42,250 nt of DNA from JACNFS01 sp964582065 (GTDB lineage Bacteria; Chloroflexota; Dehalococcoidia; GIF9; UBA5629). The stretch covers positions 1-42,250 of the forward strand of contig CAZOQG010000003.1 in NCBI GenBank assembly GCA_964582065.1, written 5' to 3'. Each line of letters begins with the position of its first letter. Within the stretch, counting starts at the first letter, position 1. A program made the translations under genes and the position numbers. Below are positions 8,086 to 16,176 of this stretch, in pieces. Below the pieces are notes generated by a model. That model had not been told where the DNA came from. It did not search any database and worked only from the letters and a program-made list of their open reading frames with translations.

Positions 8086-9720
8086 ATGCATATCAAAGCC
8101 TTATGCCCAGCCTTAGGTCTAAGTATTGTTCTCCTTCCATTGATACTTCTGGCGTTCCCCGTTCCCGTGCATGCTGCTGCTGGCATCACTCTGGATCCCA
8201 CCTCTGGCACAGTACATTCATCCGTACTAATCAGTGGCGAGGGCTTTGTCGGTCATCTGGCAACTATTTACTGGGATGGTCAGGTTATAGTTCAAGACGT
8301 GCCCATCACTGAAACAGGTGAGCTAACTTATAGTCTGGATATTCCTTCTGCGAGCAGAGGCGAACATATTATCGAAGTTACCGATGATAGTCATTGGACG
8401 GGCAGTTCAGCATCATCTACCTTCACAGTGCTCCCGCAGATAAGAGCTTTCCCGCGCATTGCCCGACCATATACACGAGTTACAATAAAGGGCGAGGGCT
8501 TCGCTGCTTTCGAGAGGGATATTAAGATAACCTGGGATGGTAACGCTATAACTGGTTCACCCATTGCTGCTGACAGCCTTGGCAAATGGAGCCTGAATTT
8601 TGACACTCCAGGAGCGACCAAAGGTGAGCACCTCATCGGTGCTTTCGGTAGCGTGACAGGCGCTGCTCAGGTTGCTGAGGTTATGTTTATCATTTCTCGT
8701 TGGGCAAAAGCAGAACCGCTTGTTGGACCGGTGGGCACGGAGATTACAATCGATGGGTTTGGCTTTCGTATTGGTGAAGACGGCATAACCATAAAATACA
8801 ATGGCGAGATAATAATGTGCAATATAGTAGGTGAGACTGATGGCAGCTTTAGCCGTACTCTGAAAATTCCGGCCAGCGTTCAAGGACACCACACAATCGT
8901 TGTCTACGGCAGCAGCTTCACGCCGATAGGCTCTGTGCCGAGCATTGATTTTCAAGTCATTCCACAAATAGAACTACAGCCTGCTTCAGGAAACAAAGAT
9001 ACTGAAGTGACGGTCAAAGGAACGGGCTTTGCCAAAGGCGAAGCAATAGTTATTAGCTTTGATGAAATGACACTAGATGCAGCGGTTGTCGCTGATGATA
9101 CAGGCAGCTTCAGTGCCATCATAGAAGCTCCCCAAAGCGAAGGCACAGAGCATACAGTAACTGCTCTGGGCAGTGACGATAACTCTGCTCAAGCTGGCTT
9201 TATCACGGAGAAGACCCCACCCGCAACCCCAAAATTACTATCCCCCGAACAAGAAGCTAAGCTGGAAATCTTTGGCTCGGTTGGCGACGTGATGGTCGGG
9301 ACTGCCAAATACCTAATCGAAATTGTTGGCCATTTGAGAGGTACCCGGTACGATACTCTCGGGGCACCCCTAGCTACTTTTCATTGGTCAGAGGCCGCCG
9401 ATTCTGACGCTGTGGGCTACGTCTTTCAGATTGCCGTTACTGATGCCTTTGCCTCACCTGTTTTGGAGAAGGAGGATTTGCCCAGCTCAGAGTATACTCT
9501 GTCACAAGAGAATGTTTTGGCTCCCGGGAGCTACAGTTGGAGGGTGAGGGCAATAGATGATGTCGGCAATGAAAGTAAGTGGTCAGAGACCCGGGAATTT
9601 GAAGTAATTCCGATGTCTACTCAAGTCTTCATTCTATCTCTAGCCATTCCGGTGGCACTAATAGCTGTCGTGCTGGTGTCTGTAGTACTAATCCGACGGG
9701 CAAACAGGCCAATTCTTTAA
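8086..9720 (+). CDS. Secreted, membrane-anchored protein with four IPT/TIG-like repeats and a fibronectin-III-like domain
   Basis: 544 residues. An N-terminal signal peptide (about 1-30, ending VHA) suggests export. Four Ig-like/IPT repeats of about 80-85 residues follow at roughly 33-116, 118-204, 206-292 and 295-375. Each carries a 'G-x-x-V-x-I-x-G-x-G-F' strand (VLISGEGF, VTIKGEGF, ITIDGFGF, VTVKGTGF) and a late 'G-x-H-x-I' strand. Residues about 380-508 look like a fibronectin-III domain (TFHWSEAADSDAVGYVFQI, SYSWRVRAIDDVGNES). A C-terminal transmembrane helix (about 512-536) with a short basic tail would anchor it in the membrane facing outward. No catalytic residues are recognised; a surface or adhesive role is inference. 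AGGAGG (8071-8076) serves ATG 8086; a TTG at 8083 directly before it is an alternative start. Confidence 0.75.
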   Translation: MHIKALCPALGLSIVLLPLILLAFPVPVHAAAGITLDPTSGTVHSSVLISGEGFVGHLATIYWDGQVIVQDVPITETGELTYSLDIPSASRGEHIIEVTDDSHWTGSSASSTFTVLPQIRAFPRIARPYTRVTIKGEGFAAFERDIKITWDGNAITGSPIAADSLGKWSLNFDTPGATKGEHLIGAFGSVTGAAQVAEVMFIISRWAKAEPLVGPVGTEITIDGFGFRIGEDGITIKYNGEIIMCNIVGETDGSFSRTLKIPASVQGHHTIVVYGSSFTPIGSVPSIDFQVIPQIELQPASGNKDTEVTVKGTGFAKGEAIVISFDEMTLDAAVVADDTGSFSAIIEAPQSEGTEHTVTALGSDDNSAQAGFITEKTPPATPKLLSPEQEAKLEIFGSVGDVMVGTAKYLIEIVGHLRGTRYDTLGAPLATFHWSEAADSDAVGYVFQIAVTDAFASPVLEKEDLPSSEYTLSQENVLAPGSYSWRVRAIDDVGNESKWSETREFEVIPMSTQVFILSLAIPVALIAVVLVSVVLIRRANRPIL

Positions 9721-9740
9721 GAAGCACTGCTTTTCTGAGC

Positions 9741-9770
9741 TTTACTTGCTGGTTTGTGCCGATATATGAT
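9741..9770 (+). promoter_or_regulatory. Candidate sigma-70 promoter for the thiC riboswitch transcript
   Basis: TTTACT (9741-9746, 4 of 6 to consensus), an 18-base spacer, then TATGAT (9765-9770, 5 of 6). Transcription would begin near 9777, about 38 bases before the riboswitch. Judged by eye only. Confidence 0.4.
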
Positions 9771-9814
9771 ATATTGATTGTGACATATTAGAAAGTTGAC
9801 AGAGATTTTAGTTA

Positions 9815-9914
9815 GCCGCTAGGGGTGCTCAGAATCTAGACGGAAGGCTGAGACTCCGCTGAGGCGGAGAACCCTTGGAACCTGACTTTGATAATTCAAG
9901 CGTAGGGAAGCGGT
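9815..9914 (+). promoter_or_regulatory. TPP riboswitch (THI element)
   Basis: All conserved blocks of the thiamin pyrophosphate aptamer are present in order: GGGGTGC (9822-9828), GGCTGAGA (9846-9853), ACCCTTGGAACCTGA (9871-9885), then GATAATTCAAGCGTAGGGAA (9890-9909). Helix P1 can form between 9815-9820 and 9909-9914. The element sits before thiC and lowers its expression when TPP is abundant. The ACCCTTGG block (9871-9878) is exactly complementary to CCAAGGGT (9921-9928) in the 5' arm of the terminator. This gives a plain antiterminator: ligand-free RNA can pair these blocks and read through. Confidence 0.95.
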
Positions 9915-9918
9915 ATCA

Positions 9919-9962
9919 AACCAAGGGTCTAGTGGTTCTTAACTAGAGTTCTTGGTTTTTTT
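9919..9962 (+). terminator. Intrinsic terminator controlled by the TPP riboswitch
   Basis: AACCAAG (9919-9925) pairs with CTTGGTT (9951-9957) and an inner TCTAGT pairs with ACTAGA, with small bulges between. The T-run at 9954-9962 follows. It lies between the aptamer and the thiC start at 9978, as expected for transcriptional control. Confidence 0.85.
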
Positions 9963-9977
9963 ATTGTGGACAGAAGA

Positions 9978-11273
9978 ATGACTCAACTAGAGCTGGCAAA
10001 GCGAGGTGCTCTATCGCCTCAAATGAAACATGTAGCACAACAAGAAAGTGTGAGCGAGGAGACTATCCAGCAATATGTGGCTGAGGGCACAATTGTAATC
10101 CCGGCTAATGTTAACCATACTAGTCTCGTTCCCCGCGGCATAGGCAAGGGACTAACTGTTAAGGTCAACGCCAACATTGGCACCTCGTCTGATTATGGCT
10201 CAATAGATAGTGAACTGGAGAAACTACGCCTGACTATTCAGTTTGGTGCTGACGCAGTCATGGATCTGAGTACCGGGGGCGACATTTCATCCATCCGCCA
10301 GGCAATTGTGGCAGCTAGCACCTTACCTGTAGGTACTGTGCCCATATATCAAGCCGGCATCGAAGCCATCGAGCGGCATGGAGCAATAGTAAACATGTCT
10401 ATCGATGACCTGTTTGCTGCCATCGAGCAGCAAGCCGAAGAGGGTGTTGATTTCATGACTGTGCACTGTGGTGTTACCCAAGCAACCATTGCGCGGCTAA
10501 AACGTCAGCGGCGAGTGACCGATATCGTGTCCCGAGGTGGCGCTTTTCTTGTTGGTTGGATGTTACACAATGACCAAGAGAACCCTCTCTACGAGTATTA
10601 TGACCGCCTACTGGAACTGGCCCGCAGATTCGATATTACCTTGAGCCTGGGCGACGGTATGCGCCCGGGGAGCTTGGCTGATGCTACTGACCGAGCTCAA
10701 GTCGAGGAGCTCATTGTCCTCGGTGAACTAGTAGAACGAGCTCGGGAAGCTGGCGTCCAAGCAATGGTAGAGGGCCCTGGACACGTGCCGCTAGACCAGA
10801 TTACCACCAACGTCCAGCTGGAGAAAAGCCTTTGCCATGGAGCTCCGTTTTATGTCCTCGGGCCCTTGGTAACTGATATTGCTGCTGGCTACGACCATAT
10901 CACGGCCGCTATTGGTGGCGCCATCGCGGCTGCCTCAGGGGCAGACTTCCTATGCTATGTCACTCCAGCAGAACATCTCTCACTTCCCGATGCAGAGGAC
11001 GTAAAAATAGGAGTAATAGCTTCACGTATTGCCGCTCATGCCGCTGACATTGCTAGAGGCACCAAGAGAGCAGCCGAGTGGGATAGGAAGATGTCCGTTG
11101 CTAGGAAGAATCTCGACTGGGAATCCCAGGCTGCACTATCGTTAGACCCAGAAAAGGTCCGGCTAGTTCACAACAAATATGCTAGTGCCGGGCCAGCTTG
11201 CAGTATGTGCGGCGACTACTGCGCTATGGCATTGGTAGAAAAGTATCTTGGTATTTCAGCAACTAGCTGTTAG
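9978..11273 (+). CDS. thiC: Phosphomethylpyrimidine synthase ThiC
   Basis: A 431-residue radical-SAM enzyme converting aminoimidazole ribotide to HMP phosphate, the pyrimidine half of thiamin, in the cytoplasm. It has the ThiC core (VNANIGTSSD, GADAVMDLSTGGD, MVEGPGHVPLDQI, GPLVTDIAAGYDHIT) and the C-terminal cluster motif C408-x2-C411-x3-C415 (CSMCGDYC). This is the short form without the extra N-terminal domain of proteobacterial and plant ThiC. The Cys spacing x3, not x4, is as I recall for archaeal and clostridial-type forms. The start at ATG 9978 gives the usual MTQLELAKRG; a GTG at 9966 is possible. It is controlled by the TPP riboswitch upstream and followed by cinA after 21 bases, so the switch may also affect the downstream genes. 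Confidence 0.95.
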   Translation: MTQLELAKRGALSPQMKHVAQQESVSEETIQQYVAEGTIVIPANVNHTSLVPRGIGKGLTVKVNANIGTSSDYGSIDSELEKLRLTIQFGADAVMDLSTGGDISSIRQAIVAASTLPVGTVPIYQAGIEAIERHGAIVNMSIDDLFAAIEQQAEEGVDFMTVHCGVTQATIARLKRQRRVTDIVSRGGAFLVGWMLHNDQENPLYEYYDRLLELARRFDITLSLGDGMRPGSLADATDRAQVEELIVLGELVERAREAGVQAMVEGPGHVPLDQITTNVQLEKSLCHGAPFYVLGPLVTDIAAGYDHITAAIGGAIAAASGADFLCYVTPAEHLSLPDAEDVKIGVIASRIAAHAADIARGTKRAAEWDRKMSVARKNLDWESQAALSLDPEKVRLVHNKYASAGPACSMCGDYCAMALVEKYLGISATSC

Positions 11274-11294
11274 TGTTATGGATTATGGCACGGG

Positions 11295-12518
11295 ATGAAA
11301 GCAGAGATAATCTCTATTGGCACCGAACTTCTTCTGGGAGAGATAACTGACACAAACTCCGTTTACCTTGCCGGCCAACTGCCTTTGCTCGGGCTCGACA
11401 TCCACTTCATGTCTACGGTCGGTGATAATCAGCACAGGCTAGTCGACACCCTACGGCAAGCCTGGCAAAGGTCAGACATTATTATCGCCACCGGTGGTTT
11501 GGGTCCTACTCAGGATGACATTACTCGCGAGGCTATTGCTGAGCTACTCAATGAGGAAATTACGATTGACCCTGCCCTAGTCAAGAAATTTCAGGAGCTA
11601 TTTAGTTATTACAAGATAGAGATGCCACCAAGCAACATTAGGCAAGCCGGAGTTATTCCTTCGGCTCAAATAATCCCCAATCCCCGAGGCACAGCTCCCG
11701 GCTGGTGGATAGAACGGGATGAGCGAATAATTGTCACCATGCCCGGCCCGCCACGTGAGATGCAATTAATGTGGACGCAGGAAGTACTGCCTAAACTACA
11801 ACAAAGAACAGAAGGCACCGTCATCCTTTCCAAAACACTTAAGATTTTTGATTTGACTGAAGCCAAGGTGGATGAGCTAGTAAGTCCCTTTCTTTCAGCT
11901 ACAAATCCGACACTGGCCACATATGCCAAAGCTGATGGCATTCACTTGCGCATCACAGCCAAGGCTCGCGTCGCTAGTGAAGCACAACAGCTAATTGATC
12001 AGCGCGAAGCTGACATCCGGGCAATTCTAGATGATAATATCTGGGGCGTGGATTCTGAGAGTCTCGAGAGTATTGTTGGAGCTTTGTTTATGGCAAAGGG
12101 CCTTACTCTAGCCACCATGGAATCTTCCACTGGCGGTCTTCTGGCTAACGTCATTACCAACGTCCCGGGGAGCTCGAAGTATTTTAGAGGAGGCCTGGTC
12201 ACCTACGCTGACGAAGCCAAAGCAGCTTTTGGACTTGATGCACAACTCATTTCTCAATACGGTGCAGTTAGCGCCGAAGCGGCCAAGGCTATGGCAACAA
12301 CTGCTCGAGATAAGCTAGGAACGGCTATTGGTGTTGGCCTTACTGCGATTACAGGACCAATCGAGATCGAAGGTAAACCAGTTGGTACCATATTCGTTGG
12401 CATCGACGACGGGCAGCGCAAGAAAAGCTTGGCCAAGAACTACCCTGGTAATCGCTTGCAAGTGAAGCAGAGGGCAGTTACCTCAGCCCTCTTCGAGCTA
12501 AGGAGGATCTTGCTTTAG
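11295..12518 (+). CDS. cinA: CinA-type protein (MoaB-like domain + PncC amidase domain)
   Basis: 407 residues. Residues 1-170 form the MoaB/MogA-like domain of CinA (ISIGTELLLGEITDTN at the start, ATGGLGPTQDD at 65-75, MPGPPREM at 149-156). Residues about 255-407 form the nicotinamide-nucleotide amidohydrolase (PncC) domain, which recycles NMN to NAMN for NAD. The PncC signature usually written E-S-C-T-G-G is ESSTGG (276-281), and the usual GIAGPDG is AITGPIE (351-357). The amidase half is therefore somewhat divergent. The gene lies 21 bases after thiC, and its TAG overlaps the AGGAGG of speD, so they form an operon. The start is ATG 11295; the ribosome-binding site is weak. Confidence 0.9.
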   Translation: MKAEIISIGTELLLGEITDTNSVYLAGQLPLLGLDIHFMSTVGDNQHRLVDTLRQAWQRSDIIIATGGLGPTQDDITREAIAELLNEEITIDPALVKKFQELFSYYKIEMPPSNIRQAGVIPSAQIIPNPRGTAPGWWIERDERIIVTMPGPPREMQLMWTQEVLPKLQQRTEGTVILSKTLKIFDLTEAKVDELVSPFLSATNPTLATYAKADGIHLRITAKARVASEAQQLIDQREADIRAILDDNIWGVDSESLESIVGALFMAKGLTLATMESSTGGLLANVITNVPGSSKYFRGGLVTYADEAKAAFGLDAQLISQYGAVSAEAAKAMATTARDKLGTAIGVGLTAITGPIEIEGKPVGTIFVGIDDGQRKKSLAKNYPGNRLQVKQRAVTSALFELRRILL

Positions 12519-12526
12519 GAGGGACT

Positions 12527-12922
12527 ATGCACCTGATTATTGACGGTTATGGAAGCAACTCTAAACTTCTACATGATGAGGAATACATCCGCCAAGTGCT
12601 AGACTCCTATCCTTCTCGAATTGGGATGACGAAGATTTCGGCTCCGACTGTTTTCAGATATGTCGGCTCCAAGCCTGAAGATTGGGGGGTTTCCGGACTT
12701 GTCTTCATCGCTGAAAGTCACATCAGCATTCATACCTTCGTTGAGCGCTGCTATGTGAATATCGATATTTTCTCATGCAAGGACTTCAATGCTGAGCAGG
12801 CCATTAGGGATTTTAGAGACGCATTTCAACTGACTAGATTTACGACTGGCCTAATTAACAGGGATTGGAACATAGCGGACCTTGCAGAAGTAAGTGAAGC
12901 GACTCAGCTCCACCTAGTATGA
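12527..12922 (+). CDS. speD: S-adenosylmethionine decarboxylase proenzyme, bacterial type
   Basis: A 131-residue SpeD. The self-cleavage motif AESHISIHT lies at 62-70. Autocleavage between Glu63 and Ser64 makes the pyruvoyl cofactor, and His69 and Cys84 (IFSCK) are the usual processing and catalytic residues. The product, decarboxylated SAM, donates aminopropyl groups to polyamines. Length is typical of the Bacillus/Thermotoga class. AGGAGGG precedes the ATG by about five bases. It overlaps the end of cinA functionally and is followed three bases later by the agmatinase-family gene, so the two polyamine genes are translationally coupled. No spermidine synthase is in the window. Confidence 0.95.
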   Translation: MHLIIDGYGSNSKLLHDEEYIRQVLDSYPSRIGMTKISAPTVFRYVGSKPEDWGVSGLVFIAESHISIHTFVERCYVNIDIFSCKDFNAEQAIRDFRDAFQLTRFTTGLINRDWNIADLAEVSEATQLHLV

Positions 12923-12925
12923 AGT

Positions 12926-13807
12926 ATGCAAAATGTAGAAGAGTTATTTTCCCCACCACGGAACTTTGGTGCACTGCCATCCCCCTACACCGGCCTGGAA
13001 ACCGCCAAAGTAGTGATTCTGCCGGTGCCCTATGATAGCACTACCGAATGGCACAGTGGCACCCGTGAAGGACCGCAAGCTATTATCGGCGCTTCACAAT
13101 ATCTCGAGCTATATGACATAGAGCTTGATCAGGAGATCTACAAGCTGGGAATTCATACTGTATATGAAATCCAGCCCTTGTTGAGTGGCCCCGAGGAGAT
13201 GGTACAGCGAGCTTACCATGTAGCCAAGCAGCTCATACAACAGGCGAAATTCGTGGTAATACTGGGGGGAGAACACTCTCTGAGTCTTGGAATGGTTCGG
13301 GCTCTTAAGGGAAGGTATCAGGATTTCTGCGTGTTGCAACTGGATGCTCATGCCGACCTTCGCGATGAATATACGGGCACCAAATACAGTCATGCTTGCG
13401 TGATGCGTCGCGTACTTGAGCTCTGTCCCATTATTCAAGTTGGAATGCGAAGCCTGAGCCGTGAGGAGCAACAGTTCTTGAACCAAAACAAGATGCGGCC
13501 ATTCTACATTTCGACACCGACCCCAGATTTGGCTTGGCCACAGCAGATAGTAGCCTTACTGCATGACAACGTTTATGTATCTATTGATTTAGACGTCTTC
13601 GATCATTCAATTATGCCGGCAGTAGACACTGCTGAACCAGGTGGTATGCAGTGGCACGAAGCTCTCAATTTAGTGAGGTTAGTAACTCTGCGCAAACACG
13701 TCATTGGCTTTGACCTTGTGGAACTGTGTCCCAGGGAAGGCCCTACTTCCTGCGCTTTCCTGGCGGCCAAACTAGCCTATAAGCTTATCGGTTACGCTAT
13801 GTCATAA
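12926..13807 (+). CDS. speB: Agmatinase-family ureohydrolase
   Basis: A 293-residue ureohydrolase. The Mn-binding motifs are complete: GGEHS (His117), DAHADLRD (Asp140, His142, Asp144) and SIDLDVFD (Asp221, Asp223). The C-terminal GFDLVELCP matches the family. Agmatinase hydrolyses agmatine to putrescine plus urea, which fits the speD gene immediately upstream. The EWHSGTREGPQAI segment matches agmatinases better than arginases. Arginase, guanidinobutyrase and formimidoylglutamase activities cannot be excluded from sequence alone. The ATG lies three bases after the speD stop, with little Shine-Dalgarno of its own, so coupled translation is likely. Confidence 0.88.
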   Translation: MQNVEELFSPPRNFGALPSPYTGLETAKVVILPVPYDSTTEWHSGTREGPQAIIGASQYLELYDIELDQEIYKLGIHTVYEIQPLLSGPEEMVQRAYHVAKQLIQQAKFVVILGGEHSLSLGMVRALKGRYQDFCVLQLDAHADLRDEYTGTKYSHACVMRRVLELCPIIQVGMRSLSREEQQFLNQNKMRPFYISTPTPDLAWPQQIVALLHDNVYVSIDLDVFDHSIMPAVDTAEPGGMQWHEALNLVRLVTLRKHVIGFDLVELCPREGPTSCAFLAAKLAYKLIGYAMS

Positions 13808-13816
13808 GAAACGGAA

Positions 13817-14935
13817 ATGAAGAGCAGTTTGCATCTAGGCAAGATTTTTGGCATTCCTCTGCGTCTGCATTATACCTGGTTCTTCATCTTTGTCTTGATG
13901 ACAGCCTCGTTGGTAGCCTATCTACCAACGTCAGAGCCTTACATTCTCTGGCAGCGGATAGTTCTTGGAGTAACTGCTAGCCTTCTCCTCTTTGTTTCCA
14001 TAATCGCCCACGAGCTAGCTCACAGCCTCGTCGCCGTCAAGAATGGTATTCCCGTAAAAGGCATTACCCTTTTTGTCTTCGGCGGTGTATCGCAGATAGC
14101 CAAAGAGGCAAGCCGCCCGAATACTGAAATGCTGATTGCTATAGTTGGTCCATTAGCTAGCGTAGCAATAGCCGGCATCTTTCTCGGAGCTTCCTTTTTG
14201 TTGAGTGAGCCTCTGGCTACTGTAGCCCAATGGCTAGCTTTTGTTAATGGATTGATGGCCATATTCAATCTTATCCCCGGTTTCCCTTTGGACGGTGGCA
14301 GAGTTTTGCGGTCCATCGTCTGGTTGAGAACCGGCAATTACATGCGGGGAACACGGATCGCCACTTCGTCGGGTCGAGTCATCGGCTACGTGTTTGTCGT
14401 GGGCGGTATCACATTCATGTTTATCACCGGTGAGTGGATTGGCGGCTTGTGGCTAGCTTTCATAGGCTGGTTCTTGGAAACCGCAGCCACGATTAGCTAC
14501 CGACAGGCGTCATTCCATGATGCCCTTCGTGGTTCCACAGTGCAAGACATAATGATTGAAGACCGTTACTTGCTCCTTGCAGTTGCACCACGTGAACTTA
14601 GTCTGGAGCGTTTGGCCCAAGATTACATCCTGCGCACTGGACGTCGGTCCTTTATGGTAGCTGCAGACGGCAATTTGGAGGGAATTATTACTTTGCACGA
14701 TGTAAAAAAGGTCTCACGAGACCGTTGGAGTGCTACCTCGGTGGGAGACATAATGATCCCGCGCGCTAAATTGAGAACGGCCCATCCCGACCAGGATGCT
14801 TTAGCCCTGCTCGAGGAGATGGATGAAGGGAACGTAAACGAAGTCCCTGTGATAAAGGGAGACAAGATTATCGGCATGGTAACCCGAGACAACTTGAACC
14901 ATCGCCTACGAATTCGGACTGAGCTGAAGATGTAG
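13817..14935 (+). CDS. Site-2 protease family (M50B) membrane metalloprotease with CBS pair
   Basis: A 372-residue membrane protein. The zinc motif HELAH is at 65-69, and the second motif is GFPLDGGR (155-162), the usual S2P NPDG-type site. About six hydrophobic segments lie between residues 15 and 220. The soluble C-terminus, about 235-372, holds two CBS motifs (STVQDIMIEDRYLL... and SVGDIMIPRAKL...), which in relatives bind adenosine nucleotides. Family members cleave membrane-spanning regulators such as anti-sigma factors or SpoIVFA-regulated pro-sigmaK. The substrate here is unknown. It follows the agmatinase gene by nine bases and is separate from the rseP-type protease at 26287. Confidence 0.9.
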   Translation: MKSSLHLGKIFGIPLRLHYTWFFIFVLMTASLVAYLPTSEPYILWQRIVLGVTASLLLFVSIIAHELAHSLVAVKNGIPVKGITLFVFGGVSQIAKEASRPNTEMLIAIVGPLASVAIAGIFLGASFLLSEPLATVAQWLAFVNGLMAIFNLIPGFPLDGGRVLRSIVWLRTGNYMRGTRIATSSGRVIGYVFVVGGITFMFITGEWIGGLWLAFIGWFLETAATISYRQASFHDALRGSTVQDIMIEDRYLLLAVAPRELSLERLAQDYILRTGRRSFMVAADGNLEGIITLHDVKKVSRDRWSATSVGDIMIPRAKLRTAHPDQDALALLEEMDEGNVNEVPVIKGDKIIGMVTRDNLNHRLRIRTELKM

Positions 14936-14993
14936 AAATGTTTGACACCGAATGCCTTCCTGTTCTATCATTAACCCAATTCAAAGCAGAAGA

Positions 14994-15821
14994 ATGAGCC
15001 CACGAAACACGCCTGATTCAGCCCCAGCTAGTTCCAGCCTAGCAGAGATCGCCACTCAGTTTGTTCTGAGACTCCCTTCAGAGGATAGACCAAGGGCCCA
15101 GCAAGAAGTATACAAATTTGTACGTTGGTACGGCGAAGACCGCCAGCTAAGTGGACTCACCATTCCTGAAGTGGCCAATTATGCCGAGCAAGTCACTTCG
15201 ACAACTACCGAGGCAGCAGAGAAGTTAGGGATAATCAAAACGTTTCTTGCCTATGGTTACAAGCAAGGCCTGACAAGAACAAATTTGGCTGCCCATATCA
15301 AGGTTAAGAAGACTTCACCCAAACCCGCCTCTCCGTCCAAACGACGGTCCAAAGGATCGGTTTTGCTGACTACTGAAGGCTATGCCGATTTAGAAGCTCA
15401 GCTTGCTCTCCTCAGAGACGAGCGACCCCGGATAGCTGAGGATCTCCGGAAGGCGGCAGCCGACAAGGATTTCCGCGAAAATGCTCCCCTGGATGCCGCC
15501 CGGGAATATCAAGGCCAGTTGGAGGCACGAATTAGAGAGCTGGAATCAACCCTGAAAATGGCAACACTAATGGATGAACAGCAGCCAGGTGGTGACGACG
15601 TAGATATAGGTGATACGGTAGTACTCCGAGACTTAGTCTCTGGCGAAGAATTATGCTACACGCTCCTTGATGCTAGTGAAGCCAACCCAATCGAAGGCAA
15701 ACTCTCTGTCACATCGCCGGTGGGTCAAGCATTATTGGGCCGGCAGAAAGGGAACAAAGTCGAGGTTAGAGCGCCAGGTGGCATCGCACATTACCAGATT
15801 GAAGACATCAAGCACCGTTAA
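14994..15821 (+). CDS. GreA/GreB-type transcript cleavage factor fused to an integrase-like SAM domain
   Basis: 275 residues from ATG 14994 (an in-frame ATG at 14952 adds 14 residues that look non-coding; neither has a strong ribosome-binding site). Residues about 17-104 resemble the N-terminal core-binding SAM-like domain of Xer/phage integrases: KFVRWYGEDRQLSGLTIPEV (41-60) and IKTFLAYGYKQGLTRTNLAA (81-100). After a Lys/Ser/Pro linker (105-122) comes a GreA coiled coil (LLTTEGYADLEAQL, 124-137, to about 195). Its tip acids are Asp159 and Glu162 (KDFRENA), matching E. coli GreA Asp41/Glu44 in spacing. A FKBP-like C-terminus (about 203-273) completes GreA. The Gre part should enter the RNA polymerase secondary channel and stimulate cleavage of backtracked RNA. 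What the extra domain binds is unknown. No Tyr-recombinase catalytic domain is present. Confidence 0.85.
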   Translation: MSPRNTPDSAPASSSLAEIATQFVLRLPSEDRPRAQQEVYKFVRWYGEDRQLSGLTIPEVANYAEQVTSTTTEAAEKLGIIKTFLAYGYKQGLTRTNLAAHIKVKKTSPKPASPSKRRSKGSVLLTTEGYADLEAQLALLRDERPRIAEDLRKAAADKDFRENAPLDAAREYQGQLEARIRELESTLKMATLMDEQQPGGDDVDIGDTVVLRDLVSGEELCYTLLDASEANPIEGKLSVTSPVGQALLGRQKGNKVEVRAPGGIAHYQIEDIKHR

Positions 15822-16176
15822 GGTTGGGGGCGACTGGGAAAGTCGTAGGACATTCCGCGGACAATGGGTTAAGCTTCACAAATCAGCCAGAAGCCTTCAA
15901 CCCACCGTTCTCGGAGGGTCAGACAGGGGCTTCCCAAAACGAGAATTTTGTATTATAATAACCAAGCCGCAAGAAAAGGGTTAGCCTGCGAGAGCTTTCC
16001 CCAATGAATTGGCCAAACTTGAAGCCCCGAATTCCGTATGAGAATCTACAGGCAACTTGAGGGAGGGCCGCGGCGAAGGCAGATAGAGGCCCCTGGGCTG
16101 GCACCTAAACCTTACCCCGGTGGCTGTCCAGCGGGCATCGCTGTGATAGGAGTTGAGACGTTTAAAGGAGGTACAT
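15822..16176. other. Intergenic region before the first acyl-CoA dehydrogenase pair
   Basis: 355 bases without a gene I can support. It holds a candidate promoter at 15931-15959 and ends in AAAGGAGG (16164-16171), the ribosome-binding site of the next gene. I see no clear terminator for the upstream operon. Confidence 0.5.
15931..15959 (+). promoter_or_regulatory. Candidate promoter for acyl-CoA dehydrogenase pair A-B
   Basis: TTCCCA (15931-15936, 4 of 6), a 17-base spacer, then a perfect TATAAT (15954-15959). It would give a leader of about 210 bases. Judged by eye. Confidence 0.35.

Noticed and set aside
14994..15310. Phage integrase fragment (pseudogene) in front of greA
   Set aside because: The integrase-like part is in frame with GreA through a continuous linker without stops, so a fusion is more likely than a remnant.
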